Of a DNA stretch of 64,000 nucleotides, positions 54,928 through 64,000 are shown piece by piece. The stretch comes from Megalobrama amblycephala (lineage: Eukaryota; Chordata; Actinopteri; Cypriniformes; Xenocyprididae): positions 1,285,192 through 1,349,191 of the forward strand of contig NC_063066.1 of the NCBI RefSeq assembly GCF_018812025.1. Direction: 5' to 3'. Every line of letters begins with the position of its first letter. The first letter of the stretch is position 1. The position numbers were made by a program, and so were the translations under genes. The notes beneath the pieces are model-generated. The model was not told where the DNA came from and did not search any database. It was given only the letters and a program-made list of their open reading frames with translations.

Positions 54928-56162
54928 CTGGACATGACAATGAGTGACTGAGATTAATATCAGGATACTTCAGAGGGAGAAATGATGAGGAAAAATAACA
55001 ACTCATGATCAATGTTGAGTTAATAAAAAATAAAATATGCAACAACTATGTTAAATATTAATGTTGTTAATATGCGTTTATGTCTTCAAAGTAACCATAA
55101 ACTGCCATTCAATTTTTGGTTTTGGTGAGAAACATTAACATTTTCAACACTAGTTCACAAACTCTAGTTCACAAGTATGGTTAAAATATGAGGATGTTTG
55201 TTGCTTTATCAAGGTATCCAATATCCATGTAAAACAGCATCCTGCATGGTAAAAATGTGTTTGGATTGAAAAAACAGTCATTCTGCCCAGAACATATAGA
55301 TCATATGTAGAACAGACTATTTCAATTGAGCTGGTAACTTTATCCATGTTGGTTTTGAAATTTTATTTTGATGATGAATACTGAATTACTCAGGTAAATT
55401 ATATAGGCATTTCAAAATGGTGAAATTAGACAAAAGTTAGTTTGCATCCCTGATTATTTTGTCGGTAGTTTAACATTTCTACAGTTGTGAAATATTAAAT
55501 GTTTAGATCTGATTTGATTGGTCATCTCAAATATTCTGACAGTGACATCAGACCGCTGAGGCTCAGATGAGAAGATCTGCTGCTGTGTAATAATACAGCA
55601 CTAAATTACAGTTAATATTATATTAGGTGATAATTTCACAACCTTTATTATATAGATTCACCTCAGAAAAATACAGAGGGCGGACCTCCGGGAATCTCAT
55701 GAATATTCATATTTGCTCCGCCTTCTGAAACTAAATCTTCAAACACTGGCTCTGATTCAAAACATTCCCTAACTGGAAATACTGGATTCTCCAAAAAATG
55801 CTTTCGACTTCACATTATCACAAAACAACATCCTAAAACTGGAAATAAACCTTTTTAGAAAAAGCATTAATTTCTACAAACCTAATGTCCATAAGACTGT
55901 TTGTTTTAGTAATTCCTGGCTGTTTCTTGATCGTTTGTTATAATTTACAACAGGTATAAGTTATAACTTATGTTAGGCTATAACTGAACATATCATGTTA
56001 ATAATCATAATCATAATCACACGAACTCATATGAAATCCGTTCATATTCCTCAAATAACTGTAATGGTGTCAGTATTAAAGCTTACTTCAGCAGTACAGA
56101 CGGTCTTGTCCTGCAGGAACAGAATCCAGAAGTCTCTGAAACACTTTCAGTTTGAGACTCAC
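54928..56162. other. First intron of the NLR gene
   Basis: AT-rich and without coding sequence. It contains ATGAATATTCAT at about 55699-55710. No transposon termini recognised. Confidence 0.4.
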
Positions 56163-56240
56163 CTGTGCTCCTGTTTGTCACGTGATTCAATCTGTGTTAA
56201 AGAGATTCTGCTTCATCTTCTGCTGTTTTCATCTGAAGAA
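56163..56240 (-). other. NLR 5' untranslated exon
   Basis: Donor GTGAGT at 56157-56162 on the minus strand, and 170-bp identity with 1-170 supports a conserved first exon. The start site is estimated. Immediately upstream lies the tail of an L2 LINE, and the TATA-like segment seen at 209-217 in the other copy is missing here. Confidence 0.6.
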
Positions 56241-56263
56241 AGCAGTGTCACGTGGTACACCTG

Positions 56264-59160
56264 TCAAGTCAAGTCAAGTCACCTTCATTTATATAGCGCT
56301 TTTTACAATGCAGATTGTGTCAAAGCAGCTTTACATTGATAATTGGTATATAATTTTTCCTTTTAAAGAATAGTGTCAATGCAGGCAGATCAAAAGCACT
56401 GTTGAATAAATGTCAAGAATACTGTTGAATATCAAATGTCAAGTTAAATTAAATTAAATTAAATTAGGGCTGCACGATTAATCGTATTTTATCACGATAA
56501 CGATATCTGCTTCTCTCGATTGATTTTAAATAATCGTCACGATATTGGCCCGCTCTATGAAAATGAACATAATTTGGAAATATTGGAAGTAATATTAGGA
56601 ATTTCGCTGTTTTATCTTTTGAAGTTCCTAAAGGTTTTACCAGTTTTCATAATGTTGATCAGCTAGAAATGATTTTTCTTTGCTTTACGAATTTGCCGGG
56701 CAATTTGAATCTAGTTTGTCTTATTGCAAACGAATTGTGTTGCTTTAAAATCTAATGTGAATACATATTACAAAGCGCTCACCAAAACCATGTTTTGTAT
56801 TGATTTACCATCTAACGAAGTTATCATAGTTGGTTAAATTTAAGTCTTTGTGCCACCTACAGGCCTTTTGGGTGAAGTGTAGGTTGGTAAAGAACTTGCA
56901 AAATAGCCATAGTTACATTACTCTTTTGATAGAATAAACATGATTAATAATCGTGATTATAATTTTGAGGAACTGTGGCACTGGCTGTCGTGCCGATGAT
57001 GTCTTCACAATGGATGATCTAGTCGACTCGATCTCTGCTGATACAGGGCTGCGTTGTGGTCGTGTCAAGGCGCCGGTCCTCGGTCTCATCTGGATACGGC
57101 CCCGAATCCGGTTGGCTACGGTAAACCTCGGGATAAACAGAAAGACTAATATTGGCGTAGATGCCATTCTTCTTCTGATGTAACAAGTACATCTGGTGTT
57201 ATAGGAAGTGTTCCCGGTTCCGGCTGAACTAATTTATGCAGCCTAATAATCCTTTAACGGATTTTAAAATATAAATATATAATGTGTTATGTGTATGCCA
57301 GGTTAAAGAGATGCGTTTTTAGTCTAGATTTAAACTGACAGAGTGTGTCTGCATCCCGAACAATGCTAGGAAGATTGTTCCACAGTTTAGGTGCCAAATA
57401 GGAGAAGGATCTACCACCTGCAGTTGATTTCGATATTCTAGGTATTATCAGCTGGCCTGAATTCTGAGATCGCAATAAACGTGAAGGACTATAATGCATT
57501 AAGAGCTCGCTCAGGTACTGGGGGGCTAAACCATTTAGTGCTTTGTAAGTAATTAGCAAGATTTTAAAATCTATACGATGTTTAACAGGAAGCCAATGCA
57601 GTGACGACAGAACTGGGCTAATATGGTCATACTTCCTGGTTCTAGTAAGAACTCTAGCTGCTGCATTTTGTACGAGCTGTAGTTTATTTATCAAGCGGGA
57701 GGAACAACCACCCAGTAGAGCGTTACAGTAATCTAGCCTTGAGGTCATGAACGCATGAACTAACTGTTCTGCATTCTTCATTGAGAGCATATGTCATAGT
57801 TTAGATATATTTTTAAGATGGAAGAATGCGGTTTTACAGATGCTAGTAACATGGCCTTCAAATGAAAGATTGGTATCAAAGAGCACACCCAGGTTCCTAG
57901 CTGACGATGAAGACTTAACAGAGCAGCCATCAAGTGTTAGACAATATTCTAGGTTATTACGTGAAGAAGTTTTTGGTCCAAAAATTAGAATCTCTGTTTT
58001 TTCTGAATTTAGTAGTAGGAAATTACTGGTCATCCAGTTTTTTATATCAGCTATACATTCTGTTAATTTTGTGAATTGGTGATTTTCGTCAGGGCGTGAA
58101 GAAATATAGAGCTGAGTATCATCAGCGTAACAATGAAAACTAACGCCATGCTTCCTAATGATATCTCCCAAGGGCAGCATGTACAGAGTGAAAAGCAACG
58201 GTCCTAGTACTGAGCCTTGCGGTACTCCATATTGAACTTGTGATCGATATGACATCTCATCGTTTACTACTACAAACTGACAACGGTCAGATAAGTATGA
58301 TTTGAACCATGCCAATGCAATTCCACTAATGCCAACATAGTTTTCAAGTCTATTTAAGAGAATATTGTGATCAATAGTGTCAAATGCAGCACTAAGATCC
58401 AGTAACACTAATAGAGAGATACAACCACAATCTGATGATAAGAGCAAATCATTAGTAACTCTGATGAGAGCAGTCTCAGTACTATGGTACTGTCTAAATC
58501 CTGACTGGAAATCCTCACAGATATTATTTCTTTCTAAAAAGGAACATAATTGCGATGAAACTGCCTTTTCTAGTATTTTTGACAGAAAAGTAAGATTTGA
58601 GATTGGCCTATAATTGACTAATTCTTTAGGATCTAGTTGTGGTTTTTTAATAAGAGGTTTAATAATAGCCAGCTTGAAAGTTTTTGGTACGTATCCTAAT
58701 GACAAAGATGAATTAATGATTTTAAGAAGAGGATCTATGACCTCTGGAAGCATCTCTTTCAATAGCTTAGTCGGTATAGGGTCTAACATACATGTGGTTG
58801 ATTTTGATGATTTAACAAGTTTAGACAATTCTTCCTCTCCTAAAGCAGTAAATGAAATGAATTTTTCCTCAGGGACACTACAATGCAATGTCTGACACGA
58901 TACTGTAGTAGACGGTTGCATGGTTATGATTTTCTCTCTAATATTATCAATCTTGCAAGTAAAGAAGTTCATAAAGTCATTACTGCTGTGCTCTTTGGAA
59001 ACATCAGAAGTTGAAGCTTTATTTCTTGTTAATTTAGCCACTGTATCAAATAAATACCTAGGGTTGTGTTTATTTTCTTCTAAGAGTTTTGAAAAATAGG
59101 CAGATCTAGCAGTTTTTAAGGCCTTTCTGTACTCAATCATTTTCTCTCTCCACGAAATGT
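56264..59160 (-). mobile_element. L2-type LINE copy 1, 5'-truncated
   Basis: Minus-strand LINE ending in AAAGCGCTATATAAATGAAG and GACTT repeats (56264-56285), the L2 3' end. Its tail is interrupted by a MITE at 56467-57243. The coding part is at 57287-59215. The 5' end is truncated in the region before RT and abuts LINE copy 2 at about 59160. Confidence 0.85.
56467..57243. mobile_element. MITE in the L2 3' UTR
   Basis: Starts GGGCTGCACGATTAATCG and ends TTATGCAGCC, imperfect inverted repeats, next to TA on both sides. No transposase. The GGGCTGCACGAT start is common in cyprinid genomes. Confidence 0.5.
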
Positions 59161-59215
59161 GACTTACAAGTGAGGAATACAACAAGCGTGTCATCATGAC
59201 GAGGCAAATAGACAC
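57287..59215 (-). pseudogene. L2 reverse transcriptase, single nonsense mutation
   Basis: One frame of about 640 codons with all RT landmarks: [72 protein letters not shown] and the catalytic CYADDTQLY, then the C-terminal LRSQNSGQLIIPRISKS and KSRLKTHLF. The only break is TGA at 57794-57796 (context CTA TGA CAT), a probable CGA-to-TGA change. The endonuclease domain is missing. The first about 18 codons come from the neighbouring LINE's 3' end, so the apparent start is chimeric. Confidence 0.88.
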
Positions 59216-62200
59216 AAGAAGTGCTCACAATACAAGTTTTAGGCAGTGCTCAGAGTATCATAAGATACAACAGAGAGGGATTAGAGGAAGAGAAAGGATA
59301 GGAATAAGAAGTTTTTTTTTTTTATGATGAGGTTAAGTGCTCACGAAAGAGATGAGTTTTCAGATGTCTTTTGAATATTGCCAGGGATTCTGCATTCCGG
59401 ATGAAGGCAGGAAGATCGTTCCACCAGCAAGGAATAGTGAATGAGAATTTCCTGGAGAGTGTGACTTCATGCCTCTCTGTGATGGTACCACAAGCCTTCG
59501 CTCCTTTAATGAGCATAGGCTTCTGGTAGGAGTGTAGACTCGTAAGAGTGAGTGGAAGTACGAGGGTGCTGAGCCTGTGGTAGATCTGTAAGCGAGCGTC
59601 AAAGCCTTGAATGAAGAGAGGCGTGACATGGGCTCTTTTGGGCTTGTTAAAGACGAGATGTGCTGCAGCATTCTGAATCATTTGTAGAGGCTTGATTGTG
59701 CATGATGGCAGTCCAGCTAGAAGAGCATTGCAGTAATCAAGCCTAGAAATGACCAGGGCCATGTTCTGTTAGAAAGGGCATAATTTTCCTGATGTTGTAA
59801 AGTGCAAATCTGCATGACCGAGCTGTCTTCGCAATTTTGTCTTTGAAGGTCAGTTGGTCATCAAGGATTTCTGGCCAAATTTGATGGGGTAATTGAGGAT
59901 GTACCTAGCTGGATGCTGAAATCATGTTTTAGAGTCGGATTGGCAGGGAAGACGAGAAGCTCAGTCTTAGCCAGGTTGAGCTGTAGATGATATTCCTTCA
60001 TCCATGCTGAGATGTCTGGCAGACAGCTTGAGATTCATGCAGCTACTGTGGGATCATCTGGTTGGAATGAAAGGAAGAGTTGTGTGTCATCAGCTTAGCA
60101 ATGGTAGGAGAAACCATGTGCTTGAATGACCAAGTGAAGTAGTGTAAATGGAAAAAAGGAGGGGTCCAAGAACTGAACCCTGAGGAACCCCTGTGGTCAG
60201 TTGATGAGCTTTGGATACCTCCCCTCTCCAGGCAACCCTGAAAGACCTTCCTGTGAGATAGGATTCAAACCAGAGAAGTGGAGTACCTGTGATGCCCAGT
60301 GATGAGAGGGTGGACAGAAGAATCTGATGATTCACAGTGTCAGAGGCAGCAGAAAGATCAAGCAGAATGAGCACTGAGGAATTGGAATTAGCCTTTGCAA
60401 TTCGCAAGGATTTAGTGACTGACAGCAGTGCAGTCTCGGTCGAGTGACCACTCTTGAAACCAGATTGATTGACGTCCAATTGGTTGCTCTGTGAGAGGAA
60501 AGATGACACCTGGTTGAAAACAACTCGTTCAAGTGTTTTTCCTATGAATGATAGAAGAGAAATAGGTCTGTAGCTGTCTACAAAAGATGTGTTTAGTGTG
60601 TGTTTTTTAAGCAGTGGGGTTAGCCGAGCCTGCTTGAATGTGTTGGGGAAAGTGCCAGTGTGGAGAGATGTGTTGATAATGTGTGCAAGTGCTGGTAAAA
60701 GTGTGGGAGCGATGGCTTGTAAAAGGTGTGGGAAAAGGGGATGGGCAGGTGATGGGATGACTGGAGAGGAGAAGTTTGGATACTTCTGCTTCAGTGAGGG
60801 GGGAGAATGAAGAGAGGAGGTGTGTGGATGTGTGTGTGGTTGGTCTGAGTTCCTGTGTGTGTGGAGCAGAGAACTGACTGCTGATGGTAGATGTTTTGTC
60901 AGTGAAAAAATTAGCAAAATTATCAGCAGTTAGGGAGGAGGTGGGTGGTGGTGGAGGGGGACAGAGGAGAGAGTTGAATGTTTTGAAGAGTGTGCGTGTG
61001 TTTGAAGCGCTGTTGATTTTGTTGTGGAAATAGGAGGATTTAGCAGCATGAATTTCATCAGAAAAGGATGAGAGCAGAGATTGAAAGCTACTTAGGTCAG
61101 ATTGGTCTTTTGATTTGTGCCACTTCCTCTCTGCAGCCCTGAGTTTGGTCCGATGTTCACAAAGAACATCAGATAACCAGGGATTTGAGGGAGTAGCACG
61201 TGCAGGCCTGGATGACAGAGGACAGATACTATTTAGAGAAAAAGTTAAGGTGGAACATAAAGTGTCTGTTGCTGTATTCACATCCAGAGATGAGAATTGT
61301 GTGGGTGAGGGAAGGGAGGATGATACAGCAGAGGAAAGATGAGAAGGAGAAAGAGTGCGCAGGTCTCGTCTGAAGGTAACTGGTAGAGGGGTTGGTGGTG
61401 ACCAAATGGGAAGTTGTAGATTAAAAGTGATGAAGAAATGATCGGAAATATGCAGAGGTTTGACCAAAATGTTGTCAGTGATGCAGTTGCGTGTGTAAAT
61501 GAGGTCAAGTTGGTTGCCAGATTTGTGTGTACTTGTGATGATGAGCCGATTGAGATCGAATGAGGCTAGAAGAGAGTGGAAGTCTGAAGCATAAGGCTTT
61601 TCAAGATGAATGTTGAAATCGCCAAAAACTACAAGTGGGCTACCATCCTCTGGGTATGAGGACAGCAGCATGTCCAGTTCCTCTACAAAGGTACTCAGTT
61701 GGCCTGGGGGGCGATACATTACCACAATATGAACTTTAACAGGAATTGAGATTGTAATAGCATGAAACTCAAATGAATTGTTGTTGCAAAGAGTGGAATG
61801 GGTGGAGTATTTCCAATTGTCCCCCACCCCTCCCAGACTGGCGAGGGGTATGAGAGAAAGTGAAGTTGTTAGAGAGAGCAGCAGGGGTTGCTGAGTCCTC
61901 TGGATGAATCCAGGTCTCAGTCAAGCCCAAGATAGTAAGAGAAGAATTAGTAGCAAAGGCTGGAATGAAGTCAGCTTTGTTAACTGCTGACTGACAATTC
62001 CATAGACACACAGAGACAGAGAGCGGAGTATTAGTATTAGAAGAGGAGTAAATAGGGCGCAGGTTAGAGACATTGCGCAGCCTTTTACGTGTGTTAGTGG
62101 AGCATTGCCAAGAGACAACAGGAATGTGTTGAAAGCACATGCTGAGGAAAAGTGTGAAAGAAATGAAGAAACTTAAGTGCCTACCGGTGTCGTTGCTCGG

Positions 62201-62600
62201 TGGAGTCGCATGTCTTTAACCGAGTCGGTCTTCACACGAGGAGGCTGAACGCTTCCGCGACAGCGCGCACACGCAATGATATACTGCTTATTAACACGTG
62301 ATTGAAAACAGCTCGGTCCACCTTGCAAATTAGCACTGCAAAAGCTTAAACCCGTGAATGGGTGCAAAGCGAAACTAAACTTTGTTCAAGTGTGGACAAT
62401 AACACCAATCAAGTCTGTTAACGCAGCTGTTATTCTAACACGTACAATAAATATACTATTATAGTCAATGTGGGAAAAAAGGACAAGTGCAGATCGGAAA
62501 AAAGAATCCTTCCTAGCAGCAAATAATAAACTAAGCAAATGACCCAAAACAGATATTAAGCAAAACACTTACGCGATTTTGCCGTCACCACTGCCAGCTC
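59161..62600 (-). mobile_element. L2-type LINE copy 2, near full length
   Basis: A second, different L2-clade element on the minus strand with 5' UTR (about 62141-62600), endonuclease, RT and C-terminal domain. Its 3' end reads TTGTTGTATTCCTCACTTGT at the junction with copy 1, the start of a well-known fish LINE tail whose remaining part is absent. Confidence 0.85.
59322..62140 (-). pseudogene. L2 copy 2 ORF: endonuclease and RT, several breaks
   Basis: The endonuclease starts in one frame (62140-61769: NCQSAVNKADFI, GLTETWI) and continues in another (61827-60607: VMYRPPGQLSTF, VVFGDFNIHL, DLIYTRN, SDHFFI). RT follows (60917-60090: [59 protein letters not shown]). At the catalytic motif the Tyr codon of YADD is TAA (60095-60097). 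The C-terminal domain is at 59762-59322 ([14 protein letters not shown]). Multiple frameshifts and the stop make it inactive. Confidence 0.85.
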
Positions 62601-62607
62601 GCTAGTC

Positions 62608-62710
62608 CTGCGTCTCAAACTGTTCCCTAGCTTCATAGCTTGTGTATCAGTGTAAATGAATGTGGGCGACTCCCTGATCAGTGAACTAGGGAGCTGATTG
62701 AGACACACGC
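62608..62710. repeat. Short hairpin MITE-like inverted repeat
   Basis: Arms at 62608-62632 and 62684-62710 (GCGTCTCAAACTGTTCCCTA against the inverted GAGACACACGC...CTAGGGAGCTG) leave a loop of about 50 bp. Probably a small MITE. Confidence 0.45.
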
Positions 62711-63331
62711 TATGGGTGCTCTGTTTGGTTTTTTGTTTTTTTTGTTTTCTTTTACATTCAAGGAATATTGTGGAGAATAATTATTTCATAAATATGTTTA
62801 TTTTCCGGTTCTGATCTCTCATATGTCATATATATGCCATTTAATATCTGCATTTTTATCTTCTTTAACTTTATGAATATCATAAATATATTTATTTACA
62901 CTACCGTTAAGCACAAGCGCCACATACTGGCAGGGAGTGAATTTGCACGGTGCTTGGGTAGGTTGGTAATAAACGTGTGCGATATTCGTCCCGGTGTGTA
63001 CAGGCCTTTAAAGTGGTTTTCCTTCATCTGCCGTTAGTCCCTCAGCTCACCATCGGTGTCACCAAACTGCTCTGTCTCCAAAATGTTCGTAAAACATGGG
63101 TCAGAGTTTGCATGGAAGTGCACAAATTTTCCAGTCAAGTTTGTTTTTATAAATCACAACTTACATTCAGCCAAAGGAAAGCCCACTTTAAAGTAGACTA
63201 CGTGTGTTGAATTTGAATTGTTCGATAAACAATTGTTTGAGGCGTTGCTTCGGCAATGATTCTGTCAGTAATAAGTCAACCATCACAACAATCCTGCTCC
63301 CGCTGTAAGCGCGCATATCTTACACACACAA

Positions 63332-63368
<37 letters not shown>

Positions 63369-64000
63369 CGTACACGCTCTGAGTGACATCGTTTCCATCA
63401 ATCAGTTCAGTTTATCAACAGTGTCTGTATTAGGGGTGTTTCCTCCGAGGAGGCAAGGGAGGCAGTGCCTCCTCAAAAAAATAGGATGAGAAATTAATCC
63501 ATATTACATATAAAACAACACAAACATTACAACTTATGACATTAAAAAGAGCGTCATGCCTCCCTTTGCTCTCATAGGAAACCATAGAAAATCATCAGAC
63601 CCCTGTCATGCGGTGGGTCATGCGGTGGGTTTTGTGGGGGGTAATTGAGAATGAATGGGGGAAAGTCACGTGAGAGGAGGCAATGTCTCCATTGTGCTAT
63701 GATTGGATGTAATTGGTTATGATTGAAAATGATTGGTTTGTGCGATAAATCCTGCCTCTTGTTGACGTGCGCGTTCCGCGCGTCAGTTTGACGGAACAAA
63801 TGATGTCGTCAAGTTGACTATTAAAAAGAAAAACATCAATACACAAATAAAATATATTGTTTAAATTATTATTGCCTTTAGTTATTATTTTGGAATGAAT
63901 GTAGAAATGCTTAAAACACTAACTTGATGAGATTGACTTGCTTTTGATAAAAAGAACATTACACTGTTAATGTAAAATTACAAAATAGAATTGTATTTGG
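62711..64000. other. Intergenic, no gene; CA microsatellite and repeat fragments
   Basis: A CA dinucleotide run occupies about 63322-63364. At 63433-63480 GAGGCAAGGGAGGCAGTGCC and surrounding sequence resemble a fish DNA-transposon end. ORFs in this stretch are short and low in complexity or lack homology that I can name. Confidence 0.4.

Noticed and set aside
56953..57183. 76-codon plus-strand ORF in the MITE at 56467-57243
   Set aside because: No recognisable domain; the opposite strand is equally open and it lies within a MITE.
63322..63364. CA-repeat as a possible regulatory element
   Set aside because: A simple dinucleotide microsatellite, similar to that at 38082-38100; nothing suggests more.

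Overview
The window looks like teleost, most likely cyprinid, genomic DNA. The evidence is a multi-exon fish-type NLR immune receptor (FISNA plus NACHT plus LRR exons) together with a fish-typical set of mobile elements: L2, Tc1, hAT, Harbinger-like, Mag-type Gypsy, a gamma/epsilon-like endogenous retrovirus and a Rex/jockey-like LINE fragment. There is no bacterial-style organisation. Nearly everything outside the NLR exons is repeat-derived.

Layout. (1) 1-176: first (untranslated) exon and flank of a second NLR gene whose body lies left of the window. (2) 553-13065: a Mag-type Gypsy LTR retrotransposon on the minus strand (197-bp LTRs, 5-bp duplication), split inside its integrase by a 7.8-kb endogenous retrovirus at 1717-9528 (475-bp LTRs, 5-bp duplication, tRNA-Pro-type primer site). 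(3) 13.07-16.6 kb: LINE debris, an unidentified exon-like ORF and LTR-like sequence. (4) 16.6-56.2 kb: one NLR gene on the minus strand. I place twelve coding segments (54846 down to 16852) with consistent splice phases and no stop, predicting about 1058 residues: short N-terminal repeats, a helical N-terminal segment, FISNA, NACHT, then four LRR exons. It ends without a B30.2 domain. (5) 56.3-62.6 kb: two abutting minus-strand L2-type LINEs directly upstream of the NLR first exon. (6) 62.6-64 kb: small repeats and no gene.

The 21-kb NLR intron at 18769-39805 is a deep nest of insertions. An L2 fragment was hit by Tc1, which was hit by a gag-only LTR element. The same L2 was hit by a 7.1-kb hAT-type element, itself carrying a TA-flanked element and a second hAT, and by a further 2-kb TIR element. 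Most of these have target-site duplications readable at base level. The NLR N-terminal repeat exon has been triplicated as three 2.4-kb blocks (47372-54556), each carrying the same Tc1-like insertion.

The least ordinary item is the TA-flanked element at 28515-30708. It has no transposase but contains what reads as a three-exon transcription unit with a CRE-like palindrome, good splice sites and a poly(A) signal. All calls are from reading the sequence; no search was run.
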